Assembly (NCBI RefSeq): GCF_004123905.1
Contig: NZ_MZXW01000016.1
Coordinates: forward strand, 682,001 to 746,000
Direction: 5' to 3'
DNA from: Bradyrhizobium betae
Lineage (GTDB): Bacteria; Pseudomonadota; Alphaproteobacteria; Rhizobiales; Xanthobacteraceae
DNA: 64,000 bases
Of this stretch, positions 26,081 to 34,658 are shown one piece after another (position 1 is the first letter of the stretch; the number at the start of each line of letters is the position of its first letter). The notes under the pieces were generated by a model that saw nothing but the letters and a program-made list of their open reading frames with translations, was not told the DNA's origin and searched no databases. Position numbers and translations under genes: made by a program.

Positions 26081-27220
26081 ATGCCTTTCGACTTGATCCT
26101 GCGCGGCGGCCGTGTGGTCGACCCGTCCCAGAAGCTCGACGCCGTGACCGATGTTGCCTTTGCGGGCGGCAAGGTTGCTGCTGTTGGCAGCGGGCTCAAG
26201 GCGGATCCGGGCACCGATGTGCGCGACGTTTCCAGGTACATTGTCACCCCAGGGCTGATCGATCTCCACACCCATGTCTATTGGGGCGGCACCTCGCTCG
26301 GCATCGATGCCGAGGAATTCTGCCGCGCCTCTGGTGTCACCACCTCGGTCGACACCGGCAGCGCAGGGCCCGGCAATTTCGCCGGCTTCCGCAAGCATGT
26401 GATCGAGCCAAGCCAGGTCCGCATCCTCGCTTACCTCCACGTCTCCCATGCCGGCATCTTCGGCTTCTCGCACCGGATCATGGTCGGCGAGAGCGAGGAG
26501 CTGCGGCTGATGAATCCGATCGAGGCGGCCAAGGTGGCCGATGAAAACCGCGATCTCATCGTCGGCATCAAGGTGCGTGTCGGCCTGCACTCCTCGGGCA
26601 CGTCAGGGGTGGTGCCGCTCGATATCGCGCTCGAGGTCGCCAACGAGGTCGGCATGCCCTTGATGGCGCATATCGACCATCCGCCGCCGAGCTACGAGGA
26701 AGTGCTGGCCCGCCTGCGTCCCGGCGATATTCTCACCCATGCGTTCCGTCCCTTCCCCAACACGCCGGCGACCGCGCAGGGCACGGTGAAGAAGGCGGTG
26801 CTGGACGCGCGCGAGCGCGGGGTGCTGTTCGATATCGGCCACGGCAAGGGCTCGTTCGCCTTCAAGACCGCGCGCGCGATGCTCGCCAACGGCTTCTATC
26901 CTGATACGATCTCTTCCGACATCCATCAGCTCTGCATCGACGGCCCGGCCTTCGACCAGGTCACGACCATGTCGAAGTTCCTGTGCATGGGCATGGAGCT
27001 GTCCGATGTGGTCGCGGCCTCCACGGTGAATGCCGCGATGGCGCTGCGGCGTCCCGAGCTCGGCAGCCTCAAGCCCGGCAGCGCCGGCGATGCCACGCTG
27101 ATCTCGGTCAAAGAAGGCCAGTTCGACTATGAGGACGTGGTCGGCGAGCACCTCATCGGCGACCGCAAGATCGTCTCCGAAGGTGTCGTGATCGGCGGAC
27201 GCTGGTGGCATCCGAATTAG
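26081..27220 (+). CDS. Amidohydrolase/deacetylase-family metallohydrolase
   Basis: The 379-residue protein starts FDLILRGGRVVDPSQKLDAVTDVAFAGGKVAAVG, the usual beta-sandwich head of cyclic amidohydrolases, followed by the metal motif LIDLHTHVYWG (His63, His65). MAHIDHPPPSYEEVL and SSDIHQLCIDGP carry further ligand positions. The closest described relatives are the dihydroorotase-like EF_0837/AHA_3915-type deacetylases. It probably hydrolyses an N-acyl or cyclic amide. The ribosome site is CGGAGACG. It is a single gene, convergent with a peptide-type binding protein gene. Confidence 0.85.
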   Translation: MPFDLILRGGRVVDPSQKLDAVTDVAFAGGKVAAVGSGLKADPGTDVRDVSRYIVTPGLIDLHTHVYWGGTSLGIDAEEFCRASGVTTSVDTGSAGPGNFAGFRKHVIEPSQVRILAYLHVSHAGIFGFSHRIMVGESEELRLMNPIEAAKVADENRDLIVGIKVRVGLHSSGTSGVVPLDIALEVANEVGMPLMAHIDHPPPSYEEVLARLRPGDILTHAFRPFPNTPATAQGTVKKAVLDARERGVLFDIGHGKGSFAFKTARAMLANGFYPDTISSDIHQLCIDGPAFDQVTTMSKFLCMGMELSDVVAASTVNAAMALRRPELGSLKPGSAGDATLISVKEGQFDYEDVVGEHLIGDRKIVSEGVVIGGRWWHPN

Positions 27221-27227
27221 GGCTTCG

Positions 27228-27253
27228 CCTCTCCCCGCAAGAACGGGGAGAGG
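27228..27253. terminator. Hairpin between convergent genes
   Basis: CCTCTCCCCG (27228-27237) and CGGGGAGAGG (27244-27253) are a perfect ten-base stem with a six-base loop, between the convergent stops at 27220 and 27263. It likely serves both strands. Confidence 0.6.
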
Positions 27254-27262
27254 GAGAGCGGT

Positions 27263-28873
27263 TCAGTCGTTCTTGTCCACATTCCAGAACATCGGGGTCG
27301 CCGGGCCATCGATTACGCCGGTCAGTGATTTGCGCCAGGCGCTCGGCGCCTGGAACTGACCGAGCGGGACGTAGATCACTTGATCGTAGGCCTCCTTCTG
27401 CACGTCGAAGGCGATCTTCTTTTGCTCTTCCGGTGAGGTGGCGCGGGCAAAGGCGTCGCGCAGCTCCTCGATCTTGGGGTCCTCGGACCAGCCGTACCAG
27501 CCGCCATTCGTGCCCTTGCCGCCCATCGGGACGTTGACCAGCGGGTTCAAGGAGTCGGCGGCGCCCTGGTAGGTGAAGAACATGTTCCAGCCGCCTTCCT
27601 TCGGCGACTTCTGATTGGCGCGGCGGGTGACCACGGTCTGCCAGTCCATCGCCTGAAGGTCGACCTTGAATCCGGCCTCGCGCAGCAGCTGTGCGACCAC
27701 GATCGGCTGCGCTTTCAGCAGGATCTGGTCGCCTGGCGCCAGGATCACCACGGGTGTGCCGTCATAGCCGGACTCGGCCAACGCCTTCTTCGCGTCCGCC
27801 ATGCCGTTGCCCTTGATCAGGGTCTCGCCGCCGACGTCGCTGGCCAGCGGCGTATCGCAGATGAAGAATGCACCGCAGAACTTGTAGTATTTGGGATTGC
27901 CGATCTGTGCGTCGAGCACGTCCTTCTGGTTGATCGCGAGCAGCGCGGCGCGGCGGATCTTCACATTGTCGAACGGCGGATGCAGGAAGTTCATCCGGCC
28001 GAACGACTGGAAGCCGAACTTGTTCAGGATGGAAACAGTGATGTCCGGATTGGATTCGAGCGCGGGCAGCATGTCGAACGGCGGCGTTTCAACGAAATCG
28101 ACATCACCGGATTGCAGCGCGTTGAGCGCGGTCTGCGCGTCCGGCATCGTGATCCACTCGACGCGGTCCACCTTGACCACCTTGCCGCCCGATGTCCATT
28201 CGGCCGGCTCCTTGCGCGGCACATAGTCGGTGTTCTTTTCGTAGATGGCCTTCACGCCGGGCTGGAATTCGCCCGCCACGAATTTGAACGGGCCGGAGCC
28301 GATCTGCTCCGGAATCTGCTTGGTGATCGGGGTCTCGGCCAACCGCTTCGGCATCATGAAGGCGACAACAGCCGACGGCTTGGCGATCGTCTCCAGCACC
28401 AGGCCATAGGGCTCCTTCAGCTTGAAGACGATGGTTTTGGCGTCCGCGGCTTCGATGCCCGAAGTGAAGTCCATCAGCTTGCGCGCCATGCCGTCGACGC
28501 TCGATCCCCAGCGCTTCAGCGAGGCGACGCAGTCCTCCGCCGTCACCGGCGCTCCGTCATGCCATTTCAGGCCGTCGCGCAAGGTGAAGGTGTAGGTCAG
28601 CTTGTCCGCAGACTCCGTCCAGTCGGCCATCTGCGGCCGCACCTTGAAGCTGGAATCGATGCCGAGCAGTGTGTCATAGACCATGTAGCCATGGTCGCGG
28701 GTGATGATGGCCGTCGTGAAGCCAGGGTCGGTGACGCGAAGGTCCGATTGCATCACCGCAGTCAGGATCTTCTTTCCGCTTGCCGCGGATGCAACCGACG
28801 TCCAGGCCATGGGAAGTGCCGATGGCGCAACAGCCGCAAGCTGAAGCAATTTCCGTCGCGAGACGTGAACCAT
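27263..28873 (-). CDS. Peptide/opine-type ABC transporter substrate-binding protein (SBP family 5), Tat-exported
   Basis: The 536-residue protein starts at the ATG 28873 with GGGAGAATT upstream; earlier starts would add a non-signal leader. SRRKLLQLAAV is a twin-arginine export motif. The mature sequence TDPGFTTAIITRDHGYMVYDTLLGIDSSFKVRPQMADW and the FTLRDGLKWHDGAPVTAEDCVASLKRW block match DppA/OppA-like proteins. It captures a peptide, opine or glycoside in the periplasm. No dpp-type permease or ATPase genes are adjacent, so it is an orphan component here. Confidence 0.9.
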   Translation of the reverse strand: MVHVSRRKLLQLAAVAPSALPMAWTSVASAASGKKILTAVMQSDLRVTDPGFTTAIITRDHGYMVYDTLLGIDSSFKVRPQMADWTESADKLTYTFTLRDGLKWHDGAPVTAEDCVASLKRWGSSVDGMARKLMDFTSGIEAADAKTIVFKLKEPYGLVLETIAKPSAVVAFMMPKRLAETPITKQIPEQIGSGPFKFVAGEFQPGVKAIYEKNTDYVPRKEPAEWTSGGKVVKVDRVEWITMPDAQTALNALQSGDVDFVETPPFDMLPALESNPDITVSILNKFGFQSFGRMNFLHPPFDNVKIRRAALLAINQKDVLDAQIGNPKYYKFCGAFFICDTPLASDVGGETLIKGNGMADAKKALAESGYDGTPVVILAPGDQILLKAQPIVVAQLLREAGFKVDLQAMDWQTVVTRRANQKSPKEGGWNMFFTYQGAADSLNPLVNVPMGGKGTNGGWYGWSEDPKIEELRDAFARATSPEEQKKIAFDVQKEAYDQVIYVPLGQFQAPSAWRKSLTGVIDGPATPMFWNVDKND

Positions 28874-29038
28874 TCGCAATTCTCCCGATGCAAGCGAGAC
28901 CAGACGGCGGCTGCCGATGGTGGGCAGCGTATGGTTTGCCGCCGCACCTTGCAATGACGGTTGTCTCGCAAATCTGACTTGGTTTGCGGTTGAGCAAGGG
29001 CCGTCGGAATCGGCGGCGCGGCGGCCGGCTGTCTCGTT

Positions 29039-29644
29039 CTAGCCTTGTTCGCGATAGAATTTCAGCAGCCGCGCGCCCTCGGGTGAGAGCCAGTCGGGGG
29101 CGCCTGCGATGTAGCCCTCGACGCGGTTGCTTGTTCCGACCAGATAGGTGATGGGCATGCCAATGAGCGTGAAGACCGAGCTGGATGCTTCGGCTGCTGC
29201 GCCATACGCGTCGACATAGCAGGCGAGGTTCTGCACGGCGAGGCCGCCGAGGAACGCGCGGATTTTTCGCAGGTCCCTGGTGTCGGTGCAGATCGCCACG
29301 ACTTCCAACTGGTCGCGCTGCGATGCCGCGAGGCTTGCGAGCACGGGCAGATCGAGCCGGCAGGCCGCGCACCACGTCGCCCAGAAATTGATGAGCGTGA
29401 TGCGTCCCGGCTTCGCCGTCACCAGGGCGTCCTTTCCATGCAGGTCCTGAAGCCGCAGCGGCGGCATCGCGGCGCGGGGCCGCACCAGCGTGAACTGGCT
29501 GCGGCCGGTCTCGAACACCGGTGGCCAGGCGGGATTGCCGCCCTGCGCGCGGCTCGCACGCGGAGAAACAAGGATCGCCGGCGCGGCCATCAGGAGCGAT
29601 CGCCGGGTCAGTGCTGCGCCGACCTCGCGAGGTGCCTCACGCAT
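29039..29644 (-). CDS. TlpA-like thioredoxin-fold protein with Tat signal
   Basis: This 201-residue protein starts at the ATG 29644, overlapping the preceding stop by eight bases. ALTRRSLLMAAPAILVS is a twin-arginine signal. The thioredoxin motif FWATWCAACRLDLP has redox cysteines 92 and 95, and GMPITYLVGTSNRVEGYIAGAPDW follows with the cis-Pro equivalent. TlpA-like proteins reduce periplasmic disulfides, for example in cytochrome maturation. It ends an operon with a DsrE-like and a DoxX gene, suggesting a periplasmic sulfur or thiol role. Confidence 0.85.
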   Translation of the reverse strand: MREAPREVGAALTRRSLLMAAPAILVSPRASRAQGGNPAWPPVFETGRSQFTLVRPRAAMPPLRLQDLHGKDALVTAKPGRITLINFWATWCAACRLDLPVLASLAASQRDQLEVVAICTDTRDLRKIRAFLGGLAVQNLACYVDAYGAAAEASSSVFTLIGMPITYLVGTSNRVEGYIAGAPDWLSPEGARLLKFYREQG

Positions 29645-30110
29645 GGATATAGGCAAAACCCTTGAGTTGCAGATCGACGACGCGTCCGATACCGAACGGC
29701 ACGAGGCTCGCACCTGCGATCAGCGGGATCGAAACCTGCTCCTTGGTCTCGGCAATCGCCTTGGACGAAGCGCACATGCTGTAGGTGAGGTTCGGCAGCG
29801 ACTGCCGCAGCGTCGCCAGCGGCTCCACCAGCGGAGTCTTGTCGGCACGGAAGACGTCGATGCCCTTGCCGTTGGCGACGACCTCGATCAGCAATCGCGC
29901 GCCCTTGTCGGCAAAATGCCTTGCGAGATTGGCCGAATAGCTGATCGCGTGCCCCATGACATAAGGCTCGTTGCTGTCGATCAGGATGACGACGCCGTCT
30001 GCGAGACGATCCTCCTTGGCGGCGGCGGGGCCGCCGGCCGTGAGGATCGCGGTGCCCGCGAGCAGGCCCCTGCGGGACCATCCCTTGTCTGGAAACTTGA
30101 CCGGGATCAT
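29637..30110 (-). CDS. DsrE-like protein with Tat signal
   Basis: The 157-residue protein starts at the ATG 30110. WSRRGLLAGTAILTAG (Arg13-Arg14) is a twin-arginine signal. The mature domain begins VVILIDSNEPYVMGHAISYSANLARHFADKGARLLIEVVANGKGI, the DsrE/DsrF-like alpha/beta fold, with one cysteine (Cys113 in YSMCASSKAI) at about the family's active position. DsrE-type proteins transfer persulfide sulfur, usually in the cytoplasm; export through Tat is unusual. It is flanked by DoxX and TlpA-like genes in one operon with gaps of 14 and -8 bases. Confidence 0.75.
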   Translation of the reverse strand: MIPVKFPDKGWSRRGLLAGTAILTAGGPAAAKEDRLADGVVILIDSNEPYVMGHAISYSANLARHFADKGARLLIEVVANGKGIDVFRADKTPLVEPLATLRQSLPNLTYSMCASSKAIAETKEQVSIPLIAGASLVPFGIGRVVDLQLKGFAYIHA

Positions 30111-30124
30111 GGCGGACCGGCCGA

Positions 30125-30553
30125 TCAGAACTGGCGCGGCGCGATCGGCGCCTTGCGGCCGCGTCCCCACAGCACGAACAGGCTGAGCGCGAGCAGCACG
30201 ACGTTGAGCGGCGTGACCGGCGCCTCGCCGCGCGAGAGGTGGAAGACGAGTGCAAACACCTGCAGCACCGCGCAGCCCAGCGCGGCCAGCACGGTCAGCC
30301 GCGGCAGGATTCGCGTCAGCGCCGGCAGCAGGATGCCGATCCCGCCGGCGAGATCGACCAGCGCGATGGCGCGAACGAAGGTTTCGGAATACTGCCCGGC
30401 CCAGGGCATCATCGCGGCCAGTTGGGGGATCGGCGCGGTCAGCTTGACGAAGCCCGCCGAGACGAAGACGAAGGCGATCAGGGCCTGCGCGGCCCAGAGG
30501 CCGATGCGAAGGGCGCGGCCGGGGGTGGCGGTCTCGAAGGTGGTGGTGGACAT
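30125..30553 (-). CDS. DoxX-family membrane protein
   Basis: This 142-residue protein starts at the ATG 30553, with GGAGAAAG upstream. Four hydrophobic helices match the DoxX fold (LIAFVFVSAGFVKLT, AIALVDLAGGIGILLPAL, VLAALGCAVLQVFALVFHL, LNVVLLALSLFVLWG), including the typical F-V-S-A-G-F-x-K-L motif. DoxX proteins are related to the small subunit of thiosulfate:quinone oxidoreductase and to thiol/oxidative-stress membrane complexes. It heads the minus-strand operon with the DsrE-like and TlpA-like genes and is divergent from a LysR gene. Confidence 0.88.
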   Translation of the reverse strand: MSTTTFETATPGRALRIGLWAAQALIAFVFVSAGFVKLTAPIPQLAAMMPWAGQYSETFVRAIALVDLAGGIGILLPALTRILPRLTVLAALGCAVLQVFALVFHLSRGEAPVTPLNVVLLALSLFVLWGRGRKAPIAPRQF

Positions 30554-30609
30554 GGTGGCTTTCTCCAAAATGTGAGGGTTGCCACCATTTGATAGTTTCT
30601 CCTTATTTG

Positions 30610-30622
30610 ATCATTATATGAT
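30610..30622. promoter_or_regulatory. Candidate LysR-type binding site in the DoxX/LysR gap
   Basis: ATCAT-TAT-ATGAT is a perfect palindrome with T-N11-A geometry nearby, in the AT-rich 105-base gap between divergent genes. It fits autoregulation by the adjacent LysR-family protein. Confidence 0.45.
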
Positions 30623-30658
30623 TCAGGATGGGTTCATTTCCTGATTGTTGATGATTTC

Positions 30659-31543
30659 ATGGATTCTCTGGTCAGTATGAGGGTGTTTTGCCTGGTCGCC
30701 GAGCTGAAGAGCTTTGCGACCGCGGCGCAGCGCCTGCGCATTTCGCCGGCCATGGCGAGCAAGCACGTGATGCAGCTCGAGAAGCGGCTGGGCACCCGGC
30801 TGCTCAACCGGACCAGCCGGCGCGTCAGCCTGAGCGAGAGCGGTGCGCTCTATTTCGAGCAGGCGCGGCAGATGCTGGATTCGCTCGACGAGGTCGAGGC
30901 CGCCGTCAGCCATGCGACGGTCGTTCCGCGCGGCACGCTGCGGTTGACCGCGCCGGTGTGGATGGCGAACACGATCTTTGCGGGTGTGCTGGCCGACTAC
31001 CAGGCGCGCTATCCGGAGGTACGCCTCGACATCGATCTCAGCGGCCGGCTGGTCAATCTCGTCGAGGAGGGATTCGATCTCGCTTTGCGCGCGACGAAGG
31101 CTCCCGACGAGGGGCTGATCGCGCGTCCCATCACCAACGTGCCGTTTTACCTGGTCGCAGCACCCGCCTATCTCAAACGCGCCGGGCGCCCGACCAGACT
31201 GGCCGATATCGCCGGCCAGGCGCTGTTGCATTATGCGCTTTATCCCGGCGAGAGCTTCTCCTTCGCGGGCGAGCACGGAACCGAGACCATCAAGCTCAAT
31301 CCGGTGCTGCGCAGCGGCAACGAAACGCTGCTGCACATGGCCGCGCTCGAAGGCATGGGCCTCGCCTTCCTGCCGAAATGGCTGGTCGCCGACGACATCG
31401 CGAGCGGACGTCTCGAGCACGTCATGCCGGAGCACATCATCTTCGTCGGAAAACTGTTCGCGGCCTATCCGAGCCGCAAATATCTCTCCGCGAAGGTGCG
31501 GACCTTCATCGACTTCGTCGCCGCTGACAAGCGGATGAAGTAG
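30659..31543 (+). CDS. LysR-family transcriptional regulator
   Basis: The 294-residue protein has an N-terminal winged helix-turn-helix (SMRVFCLVAELKSFATAAQRLRISPAMASKHVMQLEKRLGTRLLNRTSRRVSLSE) and a C-terminal co-inducer domain (RGTLRLTAPVWMANTIFAGVLADYQARYPEVRLDIDLS). It belongs to the DmlR/CrgA-like subgroup. It is divergent from the DoxX-DsrE-TlpA operon with a 105-base intergenic gap and most likely controls it. The effector is unknown. Confidence 0.9.
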   Translation: MDSLVSMRVFCLVAELKSFATAAQRLRISPAMASKHVMQLEKRLGTRLLNRTSRRVSLSESGALYFEQARQMLDSLDEVEAAVSHATVVPRGTLRLTAPVWMANTIFAGVLADYQARYPEVRLDIDLSGRLVNLVEEGFDLALRATKAPDEGLIARPITNVPFYLVAAPAYLKRAGRPTRLADIAGQALLHYALYPGESFSFAGEHGTETIKLNPVLRSGNETLLHMAALEGMGLAFLPKWLVADDIASGRLEHVMPEHIIFVGKLFAAYPSRKYLSAKVRTFIDFVAADKRMK

Positions 31544-31549
31544 CCGGGC

Positions 31550-31588
31550 TACAGCGACCTGCTTACAGCGATCTGCTTACAGCGACCT
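31550..31588. repeat. 14-base tandem repeat at an acyl-CoA dehydrogenase 3' end
   Basis: TACAGCGACCTGCT is present nearly three times with period 14. It includes the dehydrogenase stop codon, so the TAA recurs in the second copy. It is probably slippage. Confidence 0.85.
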
Positions 31589-32722
31589 GGCGATCAGCAG
31601 CTTCATGATCTCGTTGGTGCCGCCATAGATCTTCTGGATGCGGGAATCGATGAAGATGCGTGAGATCGGGTATTCCTGCATGTAGCCGTAGCCGCCGAAC
31701 AGCTGGAGGCATTCGTCGGCGGTCTGGACCTGCTTGTCCGAGCACCAGTATTTCGCCATCGACGCAGTGACGGTGTCGAGATCCCCGGCGACGAGGCGTT
31801 CGATGCACCAGTCGACGAAAACGCGGGCGATCATCGCTTCGGTCTTGCGCTCGGCGAGCGTGAAGGCGGTGTTCTGGAAATCCATCAGCGGCTTGCCGAA
31901 CGCCTTCCGCTCCTTGGTGTAGTCGACGGTGAGTTTGACGGCGCGCTCCATCGCGGCGACGGCGCCGACCGCGAGCGCGAGGCGCTCCTGCGGCAGCTGC
32001 TGCATCAGCTGGACAAAGCCCTGGCCCTCTTCCTTGCCGAGCAGGTTTTCCGGCGGCACCGTCACATTGTCGAAGAACAGTTCTGACGTGTCGGAGGCGT
32101 GCAGGCCGATCTTGTCGAGGTTGCGCCCGCGCTTGTAACCGTCCGCGCCCGCAGTCTCGACCACGATCAGCGAGATGCCTTTTGCGCCGGCTTCACCGGT
32201 GCGCGCGACGACAACGACGAGGTCAGCGGCCTGCCCATTGGTGATAAAAGTCTTCTGGCCGTTGATGACGTATGAATTGCCCTGCTTCTTCGCCGTGGTC
32301 TTGACGGCTTGCAAGTCCGAGCCGGTGCCTGGCTCGGTCATGGCGATGGCGCCGACCATTTCGCCTGACGCCATCTTCGGTAGCCAGCGCTTCTTCTGCT
32401 CCTCCGAGCCGTAATTGAGGATGTAGTGCGCGACGATGGCGCTGTGCACGGAGATGCCGGTCGTCAGCTCCGGCACCGTGCTTTCGAGGTCGTCCAGTAC
32501 GGCAGCGTCATAGGCAAAGGTCGCGCCCAGCCCGCCATATTCCTCCGGCACGCTCGCCAGCAGCGCGCCCATTTCGCCGAGCCCGCGCCAGGCGAAGCGG
32601 TCGACCATCTTCTGCTCGCGCCATTTTTCGGCATGCGGCGCCAGGTCCTTGGCAAGATACTTCCGGAACTGGTCGCGGAAGACATCGAGCTCTTCGGTCA
32701 TCCAGGAGGAGCGGTAGGCCAT
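31577..32722 (-). CDS. Acyl-CoA dehydrogenase
   Basis: The 381-residue protein starts at the ATG 32722 with GAGGTGACC upstream. The FAD domain contains IAMTEPGTGSDLQAVKTTA and GQKTFITNGQAADL. QTADECLQLFGGYGYMQEYPISRIFIDSRIQKIYGGTNEIMK is the C-terminal segment where catalytic Glu of the long- and medium-chain class sits. It oxidises an acyl-CoA, with electrons going to ETF. It is a monocistronic gene convergent with a LysR gene, apparently distinct in type from the pair at 10-12 kb. Confidence 0.92.
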   Translation of the reverse strand: MAYRSSWMTEELDVFRDQFRKYLAKDLAPHAEKWREQKMVDRFAWRGLGEMGALLASVPEEYGGLGATFAYDAAVLDDLESTVPELTTGISVHSAIVAHYILNYGSEEQKKRWLPKMASGEMVGAIAMTEPGTGSDLQAVKTTAKKQGNSYVINGQKTFITNGQAADLVVVVARTGEAGAKGISLIVVETAGADGYKRGRNLDKIGLHASDTSELFFDNVTVPPENLLGKEEGQGFVQLMQQLPQERLALAVGAVAAMERAVKLTVDYTKERKAFGKPLMDFQNTAFTLAERKTEAMIARVFVDWCIERLVAGDLDTVTASMAKYWCSDKQVQTADECLQLFGGYGYMQEYPISRIFIDSRIQKIYGGTNEIMKLLIARSL

Positions 32723-32848
32723 GGTCACCTCGGTTGATTCAGCTTGCCGGCTTGGTAGGCCAGCCGACTGCTGTAATTATTGTGTTTTCAGGCTGCGCCA
32801 GTGCCGCTACCAAGGCGGCCGTCGCAGCGTCTGTCGGGATGGTTGATT

Positions 32849-33526
32849 GTGGCTGTCAAAATCAAAGAGCTCAAGCTCGACATCGAGCGCATCGGCACGA
32901 TCTCGGCAATCCTGATGCAGCCGGCCAATGCGCGCGCCTGCTACGTGCTGGCGCACGGCGCCGGTACCGACATGCGGCATGCGTCGATGGACAAGATTGC
33001 GATGGGCCTCGCAGATCGCGGCATTGCGACGTTCCGCTTCAATTTCCCCTACATGGAAAAGAAGCTGGGGCGTCCCGACCAACCGGTGGTCGCGCACGCC
33101 ACCATCCGCGCGGCGGTCGAGGAGGCGGCGCGGCTGTGCCCCGGGCTGAAGCTCGTGGCGGGTGGCAAGTCGTTTGGCGGCCGCATGACATCGCAGGCGC
33201 AATCCAAGGCGCCGCTGCCTCACGTAAAGGGGCTCGCATTCCTCGGCTTTCCCCTGCATGCCGACAAGAAGCCGTCGACCGAGCGCGCCGAGCATCTCGC
33301 GCAGGTCACTATCCCGATGCTGTTCCTGCAAGGCACGCGCGACGGGCTTGCCGATCTCGGCCTCCTCCGGCCGGTGGTCGATGGGCTGGGCGCGAAGGCC
33401 ACGCTGCACGAGATCGCAGGCGGCGATCATTCCTTCGCGGTGCTGAAAAAGTCCGGCCGCACGAATGACGAGGCGCTGACAGAGGTGCTCGACACGCTCG
33501 CGGCCTGGATCGACGCGCTTGCCTGA
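32849..33526 (+). CDS. Alpha/beta-hydrolase-family protein (KAT8-complex KANL3/Tex30-like)
   Basis: The 225-residue form starts at GTG 32849 (weak GGGATGG upstream); a longer frame open to 32780 is possible. [19 protein letters not shown] is the oxyanion segment and [14 protein letters not shown] the nucleophile elbow with [18 protein letters not shown] supplies the catalytic His and [12 protein letters not shown] the acid. This compact layout matches the KANL3/Tex30-like hydrolase family. The substrate is unknown. The stop is four bases from the convergent reductase stop. Confidence 0.8.
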   Translation: MAVKIKELKLDIERIGTISAILMQPANARACYVLAHGAGTDMRHASMDKIAMGLADRGIATFRFNFPYMEKKLGRPDQPVVAHATIRAAVEEAARLCPGLKLVAGGKSFGGRMTSQAQSKAPLPHVKGLAFLGFPLHADKKPSTERAEHLAQVTIPMLFLQGTRDGLADLGLLRPVVDGLGAKATLHEIAGGDHSFAVLKKSGRTNDEALTEVLDTLAAWIDALA

Positions 33527-33529
33527 GGC

Positions 33530-34504
33530 TCAGGCCGAATACAGCCCCTTGTCCCGCGCCTTCTGGATCGCGAGCGCGGCGATGAGATCGAGCGTCGGCG
33601 TCGACAGGCCGGCGGCGCGCGCGAAGGCGGCGGGCGCCTTCACCAGCACGTCGATCTCCATGGCGCGGCCGAGCTCGTAATCCTGCAGTAGCGACGGCTT
33701 GTGGTTCGGTGCGGGGCCGCTGCGGGTCACGCGCTTGACCTCGGGGATGAAATGCTGGGCGATGTCGTTGGCCTCGTTCAGCATCCGCGGAATCACTTCG
33801 GTGAAGGCGGGGTCGTCGCGGACGCCGCGCGCGGTCTGGCCGGTGAGCAGGCACAGTACCGACAGCGACATGTTGGTCAGTAGCTTTGACCAGATCGCCT
33901 CGCGGATTTCGGCCACCGGCGGGGATTCCAGCCGCGAATCGTTGAAGACGCCCCGGAGTTTCGTGATGCGCTCGCAATTGCGGTCGTCGCACTCGCCGAT
34001 CAAGAGCCGGTTGCGGTCGGGCGTCAGGTTCTGCACGACGCCGGGCGCGGTCACCTCGTTGGAGGAGAAGATGACCCCGCCGATGATCCGCTCCTTCGGG
34101 ATGCAGGCGCGCAGCCGTCCGCCCGGATCGAGGAACGAAATGTCGGGCGGGGTCGGGTGCCGCGGCGGCAGGCCGATCCCGTACCACCAGGGAATGCCGT
34201 TCTGCGCGAACACGATGGCGGTGTCGTCCTGGAGCAGCGGTTTGAGGCTGGCGACCAGCCCCGTCAGTGCGGTGGCCTTCAGCGTCGAGATCACGACGTC
34301 CTGCGGGCCGAGTTGGGCCGGATCGCCTGATGCGTTCACCTTGGCGGTGACCTCGGAATCGCCGACGCGGAGCTTCAGGCCGTTGGCGCGCACGGCCTCC
34401 AGATGCGCGCCGCGCATCACGCAACTGACCTCATGGCCGGCGCGCGCCAGCCGAACCGCAATATGGCTGCCGACGGCGCCCGCGCCGAAAATGCAGATGC
34501 GCAT
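33530..34504 (-). CDS. 2-dehydropantoate 2-reductase family protein
   Basis: This 324-residue protein starts at the ATG 34504, where the NADP-binding motif begins at once (RICIFGAGAVGSHIAVRLARAGHEVSCVMRG). ISTLKATALTGL, then FAQNGIPWWYG and SKLLTNMSLSVLCLLTG, follow the ApbA/PanE order. It is a paralogue of the 14547 protein; which one serves pantothenate synthesis cannot be told. Divergent from an enoyl-CoA hydratase gene, it may instead reduce a 2-ketoacid formed from CoA-ester catabolism. Confidence 0.86.
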   Translation of the reverse strand: MRICIFGAGAVGSHIAVRLARAGHEVSCVMRGAHLEAVRANGLKLRVGDSEVTAKVNASGDPAQLGPQDVVISTLKATALTGLVASLKPLLQDDTAIVFAQNGIPWWYGIGLPPRHPTPPDISFLDPGGRLRACIPKERIIGGVIFSSNEVTAPGVVQNLTPDRNRLLIGECDDRNCERITKLRGVFNDSRLESPPVAEIREAIWSKLLTNMSLSVLCLLTGQTARGVRDDPAFTEVIPRMLNEANDIAQHFIPEVKRVTRSGPAPNHKPSLLQDYELGRAMEIDVLVKAPAAFARAAGLSTPTLDLIAALAIQKARDKGLYSA

Positions 34505-34658
34505 GTTGATCCCGTCCCTGATCCCTTGGTGCCGCCTGACGTCACCATGACACAACCCGCCATGCGGTGGACGCGGCCGCCCCACGCTGGAAAGATATGG
34601 ATCGGGGTGCGTGGCCTCGGCCATAGTGCGCGCCAAACAAACGACCGGAGGATCGCCG

